Shown here one piece after another: positions 19,401-26,999 of a stretch of 26,999 bases of DNA. The stretch lies in NCBI GenBank assembly GCA_036897095.1, contig JAYMSP010002004.1, forward strand, positions 1 through 26,999. Reading direction: 5' to 3'. Source of the stretch: Plantago elongata. Its lineage: Eukaryota > Streptophyta > Magnoliopsida > Lamiales > Plantaginaceae. Both the position numbers and the translations under genes were made by a program. The notes below the pieces were generated by a model that ran no database searches, was not told where the DNA came from, and saw only the letters and a list, made by a program, of their open reading frames with translations. Within the stretch, counting starts at the first letter, position 1; every line of letters begins with the position of its first letter.

Positions 19401-22400
19401 CACCGTTGCCTGAGGCTAACATGCTGCGGAAACTGGAAATTATCTGGAAAGGAATGTAAATTTGCCACCTGCAGTGATGTTGGAAAGTATTATATATCAC
19501 AGAATAAAAAACATGGAACATTTAAACATCACAGACCCCAAACATAATTATCCTATACCTCTTTGGGTGTAAAGTATCTCAGGCGAAGCTCCAGTAAAGA
19601 ATTCACTTCAGTTTTAGTCTTCCCCTACATTATGCAGTGTGATGAAGAAAATAATGACTGCTTAAAAAATTATCTACAGCAAGAAGCTACAAAGTTTCAA
19701 AAACACAAGTAAAACGATCAGGCAATGATGAGCATTAATAATACTGACAAGTCAATTCACATTCAAACTCAATAGTCATAAGTGAAGATAACTTATTTTC
19801 AAGCCTTCTCAAGTACTCCCTTAATAAGAATACTCCACATGGATCATGCAAAACTATGTGCATACATGCAAAAATGTCTTCAAACAGAAATCTCTGAACC
19901 TTCATTTATAAAACAGAAAAAAATAAAAAGAACAGATGGTCATGTCTTGCCCTGGCCCCTTGTGGGTTACCAATGTCTGCTCTCCCACAAACAAATACAT
20001 ATCATTTTGAACATACTTTGTCCTCACTCAGGACTCAGGAGCACCCCGTGAAATTTCCTGCCTGTCACCCATCCTTAAACTACTCTACTACAAGCACGAG
20101 CAAATTTAACTTTGGAATCATTACGAATGTTTCTAGACCATCTCGCCCAAACTCATCATATGGGTACCATTACTCTGAGGAGCCAAAGCTTTCCACTGTC
20201 ATCACAATCATGAGTTCCTAAATGTTTTGAAGTTCAGACTAATGGTCGGAAATTGTAAATACAATTCAGAGATGGTAACAGCAAAAAGTGACACTGTACA
20301 GCTGGCATTTCAATGGTCATTCCCTCCTGTACAATGAGAGACTCTTTGTCTCCGTTTTCACCTAATGATGGAAAGTCTAACACTGTAGTAATTTTTCTTA
20401 TGCATCCTATCCAGCTCCTGCTATTCCAAGCTAATTAAAATACGTAGTATCATTTCCTCATAAACTTTAAGTATCATTTTCAGTTAACTAAACACCAATA
20501 GAACACCGTCAAATCTATAATAAACAATTATTTTCTTGTGCGAAACAAGTGTGATCATATATATGATAGGTGTAAATTCAGATTCACCTGCACAGTCGCT
20601 AGAAGAGATCCAGTGCCCTTCACGTATCTATAGTAACTCTTGGTAAAACAACAGCAACGCTTCGATTCAGGGAAAACAACATCTACAACGAGAAACAACT
20701 TAGGGTCAAATGGTACTGGGGCAGGAAAAACAAAAATGAAACTAAAGCAAACAATCAAGAAATTATTTATGTAAATACAAGGGAAATAATAAAAAGCACA
20801 GAAAGTAGGATACCCATCGCGCTCCCCCATCTTTCTACTAAGTTGGGTGGTACTATGTACTCATTTAAAGTATTATTGATGGCCACAGTGCCTTCTTCAG
20901 TATCTTTTGATATTCTGGAAATACTAGAACCCACAGCATCTGATATTACTTCACTGGTTGAGTTCTTAAATTCCAGAAATTCTTGTATGGGCCGACAAGT
21001 TTCAATAAATTTATCCCAATGCACATGCTCCACCAATACATTACTGCTCATAATGTTTCTATCATGTCCGAGTACAAGGTCAGGAGCACAAAGAAGTTTA
21101 TTGTTAAATTGTGCATTCTGAAATAACATAGGTCTTCGTTTTGCCTGCATCAATAATAAATAAGTTACAACTTTGTGTGTATCTCCCAAATCTGCGACCA
21201 AAGGCATAAAATGTTCAGTTTATTTCCTTGTCGGACTTTCCTAATGCCCAATGTATTAGAAAGATTAATATAAGGGTATAGGAAGTTATTAGATAAATAT
21301 AAGGGCTTAGCCAGACATATTTCCTAGAAGTTGGGGCCACCAGTCGATGAGGTAGTGTAAAGCAGCAAGAGTAAAAATGATAATCAGAATATCCTTGTTT
21401 TCCAAAAATATACAATCATTTTGTAATAGAATCCATAATCTAAAACTCTTTTGTTCACACTCAAATGTGGATCATATAGTCTTGCTTTCTACATCAAGTA
21501 TGTATAACTAATATAAGCAGGCTGCATAACCATGCAATTACCAGGCAAAAGTAGCGGGGACGAGAATATGGAACCGCGAACTGCAAAGGGCTAAGGATAA
21601 ACTCTTGAATTTCAAAATGATTTTCTCTCAACATGGCAACCATCTTTACGTGTGTATCAGATGTCTGCAAAAAATTAATTATCATCATTAGTGATTATGG
21701 ACAACGAAGCACAGCTCAGTTGGTAAGACACTTCACCTCCAATCAATAGGTCGGGGTTCGAGTCACCTTTGCCGTTTCAAAAAAATAAATATTAGTAATT
21801 CAGGCTGGAGAAGAATAATAATGTTTAACAGTCTTAATATATTGAACAGTTGCATTCGGCTTGTTTCCTTCCTACTATGTTATATACATCAGTATTGTAG
21901 TTTTGGTTCAATTTCTCAATGACTTATATCCTCGTATGTAGAAATCTCCTTCCAGAAAACACTTCTGTAAAATACATATTGAAAACCAGAGCATTAATCT
22001 CGCAGAATCAGAAGAAGTTTGAGAAGAAGCAAAGAAACAACTAATAGTCTGAGAAGAAGTCGACATAATCCTTCAATTCGGAACTCAGGAAGAGAGAGAG
22101 TGCATCTTACTGTGCACCCAGTATAAGGCAGGTGTGTCGACACAACGCATACAAGAATAAAACCACGTGAAGGGAGAGGGAAATTAGAATTTACTAAGTG
22201 TATGTACACGGCTACCAAAGAAAATCAGATATTAATCCGAGGTCGTACTAGATTAGGATTGCTGACTCATCCTCGTCATTTCTTCAAGTCATAAATGTTT
22301 TATTAGTAAGCCATAATGTTTAACTGGGGTATATAATATCTTTATGGGTTAAACTGTTAAAGTAATTTTAGTATTTACATATTATAAGATGTTCCATAAG

Positions 22401-23760
22401 CTGGTTGGGATCATAATTGTAATTAACTTTCTCTGCAATATATATACAATTCATTTCTGTATTTTGCAATCTATTTTGTTATTTACATCTCCACAACAAT
22501 CTATCCTAGGTCAGTGCCCAATCTTCAAGCCAGAGATTCAGAAGTTGACATAAAAATATCCGCTGCAGAAGAAAGTACATATGGATCGACTACATACCTC
22601 AAAACCAACAACATTCTCCACGAATAGCATCAGCGGAGCCCGTGAACATTGAGGTATGAGTTCAAGAATCTTCAGAAAAGAAAAAGCTCTAGCATCATCG
22701 GAGCCTTTCTGGAGACCTTAAGATAGATAAACTTTAGAAAACAATTACAGACCCTATAGCGTAGAAAAGTCCCCCAGAAATCACAAAATACATCCGCATA
22801 AAGAGATAAAGCAATTTATCACCTTGCCTTGTGTAAGGTTGGCATGGAGGGGACAAGAGCCACGCATCAGCATTGTAGCTGTCAAGGTCAGCACAACTCA
22901 AGGTCTGAATGTTGCCCTGTTGCATCACTAAAATTAATGCCGCAGGACTGGCAAAAAAATCACATAAGCATTAATCAACAGGAGTCGCATATATCTGAAC
23001 TCCTTCACATCAAAATGTGGCTCTCAAGTCTCAACAACTTCTCCAGTGAGTACAAGTCAACAGATTTGCAAACACAAGCTCAGGAAGCTTCGATCATGAG
23101 ATCACAACGTATTGTTTACTTGCTTATGATCTACATTATAGTACGTACATATTTATATCTTTTCTTTTTTGTCATGTACTGATATACTGTTTCAGGATAT
23201 TACAATAAACTGATTTGTGAATTTTCCATACTTTGGCAATCATCTTCATAATTCCAATGAGCTTGATCATCAGGTTAAATTTTACACTGCTACTGGACAA
23301 CTAAAGAATTACTAAATCTCATCTGCGAGCAAGGTAATTCGTTTCCACTAGCATCCAGTACTCAAATCGGCTAATAATCTTAGGAACAGATAATTAGTGT
23401 ACTTGATTAAGTAGATGAAGCATTGAAATGGTACATATGCTAGAGAAATAACTTGTGGCGAATCGTAAAAGTGGATACCTGGAAGGGGCGGTGGGAGAAA
23501 TTGTGCTGATAGACATCATTAGCAAGATCATTGATGTCGAAAGCTTCGACAACTTGAGCATCAACTCCAGCAGCCATTAAGGAATACCTCTTTCAGAAAC
23601 AGAAAAAGGTTAGATAGCTATGAGCATGTATACAAACAAAGTGAAGGAGAAAGTTTAGGTAGCTGCTCACCAAGCCGCCAATGCCGCTGTAGAATTCGAG
23701 AACTCGCCATGGCTTCTTCTTCGTCTTCTCCACCTCTCCTTTCCTTAAACCCTCGTCCAT
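16456..23760 (-). CDS. DNMT2: DNMT2/TRDMT1 tRNA (cytosine-38-C5) methyltransferase, complete, 10 exons
   Basis: Exons in coding order: 23760-23671, 23589-23479, 22916-22823, 22716-22598, 21664-21542, 21144-20814, 20682-20588, 19624-19559, 19468-19404, 16537-16456. They join in frame to 391 codons plus TGA, and all introns are GT-AG. The enzyme transfers a methyl group from S-adenosylmethionine to C38 in the anticodon loop of tRNA-Asp and a few other tRNAs; despite its DNA-methylase fold it is mainly an RNA enzyme. Visible motifs: [12 protein letters not shown] (residues 20-30); [13 protein letters not shown] with catalytic Cys92; VI, ENV (132-134); VIII, YSRPRYF with RxR at 173-175; the DNMT2-specific CFT signature in [20 protein letters not shown] (CFT 301-303); LHSFP in exon 9; and motif X, LLGNSLSV (from 368). 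Length equals the human protein and is close to the plant one. The last intron is 2866 bases and carries nested transposons, while the last exon codes for only 26 residues, so automatic gene models could easily miss the true C-terminus. Confidence 0.96.
17470..17592 (+). mobile_element. LINE remnant, part 1 (upstream of hAT insertion)
   Basis: This frame ends [13 protein letters not shown] directly at the hAT-type element and resumes after it at 18138 in the same frame as [12 protein letters not shown], the segment after the zinc-binding region in plant LINEs. It is therefore the left part of one LINE-derived sequence. The left border is not defined; the frame opens at about 17482. Confidence 0.55.
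17585..17592. repeat. Left target-site duplication of hAT-type element
   Basis: TTTGGATT lies next to the left terminus and matches TTTGGATG after the right terminus (18138-18145) at 7 of 8 positions. Eight bases is the hAT superfamily duplication length. Confidence 0.75.
17593..18137. mobile_element. Non-autonomous hAT-type element (545 bp) inside a LINE in DNMT2 intron 9
   Basis: The left end reads CTAGGAAGTACGAGGACG and the complement of the right end CTAGGAAGCACATGGATG, identical at 14 of 18 bases. The subterminal parts carry GGATAC and TATCC-type motifs common in this class of plant repeats. An 8-bp near-perfect target-site duplication flanks it. No transposase frame is present, so it would depend on another copy for movement. 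It splits a LINE remnant whose frame continues once the element and one duplication copy are removed. Confidence 0.8.
18138..18740 (+). mobile_element. LINE remnant, part 2, with probable 3' end
   Basis: It starts with [19 protein letters not shown] in the frame left open at 17592, then decays into stops. Around 18610-18715 comes a 20-base T tract, TGGGTATACCCCTCTC and a short A tract, reminiscent of the 3' terminal region of plant LINEs. The RNase H domain is not clear. The right border at about 18730 is a guess. Confidence 0.5.
21687..21696. repeat. Left target-site duplication of the SINE
   Basis: ATTAGTGATT here matches ATTAGTAATT at 21790-21799 at 9 of 10 positions, flanking the tRNA-like element. 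Confidence 0.65.
21697..21789 (+). mobile_element. tRNA-derived SINE in DNMT2 intron 4
   Basis: An internal RNA polymerase III promoter is visible: box A CAGCTCAGTTGG (21712-21723) and box B GGTTCGAGTCA (21755-21765), about 30 bases apart as in tRNA genes. An A-rich tail (CAAAAAAATAAATA) follows, and near-perfect 10-base direct repeats flank the element. The total of about 93 bases is short, so it is a small or 3'-truncated SINE. It is antisense to DNMT2 and lies close to the exon 5 acceptor (21665-21666), leaving about 20 bases between. It is not a functional tRNA: no acceptor stem pairs. Confidence 0.75.
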
Positions 23761-24017
23761 GGCTCTTCGACTGGTACGAATTTGTTTCGTATTTTAAATG
23801 GTTGGCGAAATCCTACGAAATATAGAAATCAAAATACATTATGCGGCAGTCGGGCCACCGCTCCAAATGTGTTTCGGAATCACTTTTCCAATGAGTGATT
23901 TCGAAACTACTCGTAGTGATTTCGAAACAACTCGTTGAGGTTGTTTTGTACCGCATTTGAATTGTATTTTATACCCTAAATTTCTTAAATGCAATCAATT
24001 GTTTCACCCTTAAACCC
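23761..24017. promoter_or_regulatory. DNMT2 upstream region
   Basis: Sequence directly upstream of the DNMT2 ATG on the minus strand. No clear TATA box was seen within 150 bases, as is common for housekeeping plant genes. It contains the 21-bp tandem repeat listed separately. Confidence 0.35.
23894..23935. repeat. 21-bp tandem repeat, two copies, upstream of DNMT2
   Basis: Two adjacent copies of AGTGATTTCGAAACWACTCGT differ at one position (T then A). Each contains the palindrome TTTCGAAA. A related GGAATCACTTTTCC precedes them. They lie 134-175 bases upstream of the DNMT2 ATG. Confidence 0.8.
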
Positions 24018-24554
24018 TACGTTATGAGGATACGGGTCTCAATTTCGTTCAATCTAAAATAATTATTTAAACAATTAAAAATAATTTTTAAAATGAAATA
24101 AAAATATAAGTAAAATTATAACAATTAATTTTTTATCTTTTAATATATAAAAAAGTAATTAAAAATATTATTTATGTTATTACATATAAAATAAATAAAT
24201 AAAATAAAAAAAAATTTCAAAAATATGATTTGCTTCGATAAAAAGACGAATTACTTACAATAATCTAAAATTTCAATTGAAAGTTTATTGTAGCAAATAC
24301 ATTTTTGATTTTTTTTATATGTAAAATATTTTTTAATTATATTAAATAATTTTTTATACCCATAAACAACTTACACCCAACATTTTATCTATTAGTAATA
24401 TGTATCTATAAACTTTAAAGAATAGAGAATTAATTTTTTTAATTTAAAAATAGTATTAATAAATAATTTTAAATTTTGGTAATAATTTATATGATTTATT
24501 TAAATTTAATTTGTCTGAAATTAACGAAAGTGCGACACGTGTCCTCATAATGTA
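24018..24554. repeat. Inverted repeat around a 470-bp AT-rich core (possible MITE)
   Basis: The 32-base arm at 24018-24049, read in complement (AACGAAATTGAGACCCGTAT followed by CCTCATAACGTA), matches 24523-24554 on the plus strand at about 26 of 32 positions. The core is almost pure A/T with no reading frame. The element type, true ends and target-site duplication are not established; similar sequence around the arms suggests the ends may extend further outward. Confidence 0.6.
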
Positions 24555-24857
24555 TTTTCATTTTTTATTTTTGGTCAAAATCACTCAAATACGGTCAATA
24601 TACGTATTTTGGGGGGAAATCGAAACTCCGGCTGACACATCATCAATTTAACCGGAAATTAACCGGATTGCATAAATTTCGAGGGCAGCTGTTGTAGTGT
24701 ATTGAAATTGGACACGATCGTTCTACCGTAGCAAAATGAAACTGTCTCATTGTAGTGTAGCAAAAAAGAATTTGCCATTTTTCTTACAACTACCTAATTA
24801 AAATATAATTTTCATGCATTTCATTATATGCCTTTTAAAAAAATTTAAACTAAATAA
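24555..24857. other. Gene-free intergenic stretch
   Basis: AT-rich DNA with no coding frame. It contains a few short GTAGTGTAGCAAAA-like echoes that I could not resolve into a repeat. Confidence 0.35.
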
Positions 24858-25023
24858 TAAAAATATTCAAGATCAACCATTAATTTAATACATTACATTA
24901 TAATATAAACTATGAAATATTTTTTAAAACACGGTTACATTAAAAATATTCAAGACCAACCATTAATTTAATACATTACATTAAAAATACAAACTATAAA
25001 ATATTTTATAAAACACGATTACA
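24858..25023. repeat. Tandem duplication of 83 bp
   Basis: Two adjacent copies (24858-24940 and 24941 to about 25023) share TAAAAATATTCAAGAYCAAC, CATTAATTTAATACATTACA and AAAACACGRTTACA. They differ at roughly ten positions plus a small indel, so the duplication is not recent. Confidence 0.8.
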
Positions 25024-25197
25024 AAACATATTGACAAACACACATGTACCGTTTCAACCAAACAGCTTGATACCAACTACAAAGTTTAATATCATTTCAG
25101 TCATTTCACAATGCAAGTGGCTAAAAAACAACCACAACCACATTTCAGAAATCGTACCAAACAACAATTTGCATTGGTGGCCCTGAGGGAAAGACGA

Positions 25198-25533
25198 TCA
25201 CCTCGGACCCCTCGCTTTGGTGGTGGCCCCTAGCTCTAGAGGTGGCTCGGAGGGAAAGTCGACCAGTTCGTCCTTCTTGATAAGTCGTGAACGTCTTAAC
25301 ACAACTTTAGGAGGTTGGACTATAATGTACATATCACTATCTATCTTCTTAATCTTAATATCCCAATGTATTGAATCAACCAGTTTGATTTCTTGACAAG
25401 ATTTAACAAAATAACACGCCGTCCTATACATATGTCGAGGAAGTCCATGTCTCCGTTTGCTCTTATAATTAGCTTTACCCGATAAAATTTGCACTCGAAC
25501 TCTTCGAAGTGAAGTAGTTATGTAAAATTTCAT
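25198..25533 (-). CDS. Unidentified 111-codon basic ORF
   Basis: An uninterrupted frame with balanced composition inside AT-rich DNA. The protein is strongly basic (KANYKSKRRHGLPRHMYR near residues 20-37), has two or three Cys, and ends with a Pro-rich segment and KARGPR. I do not recognise the family. A direct echo of GGTGGC..GAGGGAAAG occurs across its 3' end (25178-25195 and 25242-25259). It may be an orphan gene, an exon of an unseen gene, or a relic of a transposon gene. No splice partners were found. Confidence 0.3.
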   Translation of the reverse strand: MKFYITTSLRRVRVQILSGKANYKSKRRHGLPRHMYRTACYFVKSCQEIKLVDSIHWDIKIKKIDSDMYIIVQPPKVVLRRSRLIKKDELVDFPSEPPLELGATTKARGPR

Positions 25534-25810
25534 ATGTTTTTATCCCGATTGAATTTAAGTGTCAAACGTATGCTTAATCATTTGTTTTAGGGCCAAAGCG
25601 GGATGAGCAGCCAGGTCCTAGAAGTAATCGCCAGCGAATCTATTTGTCCTGGCTCACCGCAACAGATCCAGGTCTCAGTGTCTCTTCCATTTTCTTTTGG
25701 CCATAATAACATAAACATAATCTCAGAAAGGGCATCTATCAATTCCATCAACACATTTGTACTTCTCCAATCGCTCTCCACAGTAGCCGATTAAACTCGA
25801 GTTCATAGAC
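25534..25810 (+). promoter_or_regulatory. Promoter and 5' leader of the 3-beta-HSD/D gene (presumed)
   Basis: The 280 bases upstream of the ATG at 25811 become richer in G and C after 25590. They carry frames on both strands that overlap each other and have no family resemblance, so I read them as leader rather than coding. No obvious TATA box was seen. Confidence 0.35.
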
Positions 25811-26999
25811 ATGGGAGAAGGAGAGAAATGGTGCATGGTGACAGGCGGCAGAGGATTTGCTGCGCGCCATTTGGTGGCAATGCTCATCAAATACGACATG
25901 TTTTCTGTTCGTATTGCGGATTTATCCCCATTTATTACCCTTGATTCCGATGAGCAAAATGGCGTCCTCGGTCAAGCCCTAATGTCTGGCAGAGCGCACT
26001 ACTTTTGTGCTGATCTTCGCGATAAATCGCAAGTGCTTAAAGGTTTATACTCAATTCAATGTCCTTATGCATTATTTGCAACTGTGTCTCGAGCTGATAT
26101 ATTGTTGTCAAGCGTCAACTACAGATGTTGTGCTTGTAAACTTCACTACACGATTACCGAGTATGTAATGCAGATTTAAGATCCATTGGCATTAAGAAAT
26201 TTCAGTGTTTTCGATTTTGTGGTACTAAGAATAGTACAAATGAACTTTGTCTTATCTAGTTTGTTGTAGTTGGAGGATATGATCATATGATGTAAGCTAT
26301 TTGGAGAATATACAGTCCGAAGTTGGTCGAGATAGACTATGGGCATTAAGAGCCAGCTGGTATTGTTTATCTGATTGCTAGATTTATGCGTGACAGTTGA
26401 AATGCTAGGGTAGTTCTGATCTGATCCTGAAATTCAACACTCCTGACTCCTGAGTATTATTTCGTCTGACAAAAAACTTATGGCATTCCTGCTTTATCTG
26501 TCATACTCCAAGATGAGCTTGTTTTAGTTTAATTTAACTTGTTATTTGGTTTAATTGCACGGTGCATGTGTTTGATCTTTAACTGTGAATGCAGCTTGCG
26601 AAGGAGTGGAAGTTGTCTTTCATATGGCAGCACCTGATTCTTCCATTAATAACCATAAGCTGCATTATTCTGTCAATGTACAAGGTTATTATTTTTGCTA
26701 CCTACTCTAGCTTAGATGAATTTTGGATTTTCAGAGCCAGTCTATTCTGTTCATGTATAAATTTTAATTATCTTCTACAGGAACCAAAAATGTCATTGAT
26801 GCCTGTATTGAGCAGAAAGTAAAACGACTTATATACACAAGTTCCCCAAGCGTGGTGTTTGATGGGGTTCATGGAATACTGAACGGAGATGAGTCATTGC
26901 CTTATCCTTCCAAGGTATTAACGAATGTTGACTTATCTCATTCTGTACTGGCAAGTGTATTTTACTTAATACCAGAACAGGAAATATTACCCCCCCAAG
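25811..26999 (+). CDS. 3-beta-hydroxysteroid dehydrogenase/C4-decarboxylase, 5' part (cut by window end)
   Basis: Exons seen: 25811-26042, 26595-26684, 26781-26914; they join in frame, all introns are GT-AG, and the last donor (GTATTAACG at 26915) opens an intron that runs past the window. The enzyme (plant AT3BETAHSD/D family) oxidises and decarboxylates 4-carboxy-sterols during removal of C4 methyl groups in sterol synthesis at the endoplasmic reticulum. The first 151 residues show the short-chain dehydrogenase Rossmann motif [12 protein letters not shown] (10-21), ADL at the second strand, [27 protein letters not shown] and [16 protein letters not shown]. These match the N-terminal third of the family almost continuously. 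The catalytic Tyr-x-x-x-Lys and the C-terminal part, including a reticulon-like domain in some members, lie outside the window. The start codon gives the short N-terminus [13 protein letters not shown], close to family starts. Whether this is the reticulon-fused or shorter paralogue cannot be told. Confidence 0.93.

Noticed and set aside
20843-21121. 92-codon plus-strand ORF
   Set aside because: It lies entirely antisense to DNMT2 exon 6, which is clearly the coding strand.
21697-21789. A functional tRNA gene
   Set aside because: Box A and box B are present, but no acceptor stem or coherent cloverleaf can be formed, and direct repeats and an A-rich tail mark it as a SINE.
25587-25794. Overlapping ORFs on both strands upstream of the sterol gene
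   Set aside because: They shadow each other and show no family resemblance; the interval fits a 5' leader and promoter.
1-26999. CRISPR arrays, operons, riboswitches or a new defence-type system
   Set aside because: Spliced genes and plant transposons show this is eukaryotic nuclear DNA, and no regularly spaced repeats or unusual gene cluster were found.

Overview
This is nuclear DNA from a flowering plant. All four gene families have GT-AG introns, and the mobile elements (Stowaway MITE, hAT-type elements, LINEs, a tRNA-derived SINE) are typical of plants. Protein similarity and the AT-rich intergenic DNA suggest a eudicot; an asterid such as a Lamiales species is a guess.

Layout: (1) 1-5100 is an AT-rich, gene-poor stretch. 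It holds a decayed CKI1-type histidine kinase pseudogene (about 690-1863) and a probable non-autonomous hAT-like element (2054-2803). (2) 5315-7280, plus strand, is a complete eight-exon Ran GTPase gene of 222 residues whose first coding exon contains only the ATG. (3) 7560-8660 is a repeat patch: the 3' end of a LINE with an RNase H remnant and a poly(A) tract, flanked by hAT-like sequence. (4) 9001-13425, minus strand, is a complete 12-exon AKT1-type Shaker K+ channel (882 residues, all splice sites canonical). Its upstream side is bounded by a LINE remnant at about 13830-15480. (5) 15878-16120 is a Stowaway MITE. (6) 16456-23760, minus strand, is a complete 10-exon DNMT2/TRDMT1 tRNA cytosine-5 methyltransferase (391 residues). 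Its introns hold a SINE with target-site duplications and a LINE interrupted by a 545-bp hAT-type element. (7) 23761-25800 is AT-rich intergenic DNA with inverted and tandem repeats and one unidentified minus-strand ORF. (8) 25811 to the window end is the 5' part of a plant 3-beta-hydroxysteroid dehydrogenase/C4-decarboxylase gene of sterol biosynthesis.

The four intact genes (nuclear transport, K+ uptake, tRNA methylation, sterol synthesis) are unrelated housekeeping or physiological genes, each with its own promoter, so no functional cluster is implied. I did not find a new biological system. The points most worth a second look are the nested transposon insertion in the last DNMT2 intron, unusual residues in the K+ channel pore, the start-codon-only exon and promoter palindrome of Ran, and the intergenic inverted repeat near 24 kb. 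All exon models were assembled by eye from reading frames, splice consensus and remembered family sequences. No database search or transcript evidence was available.
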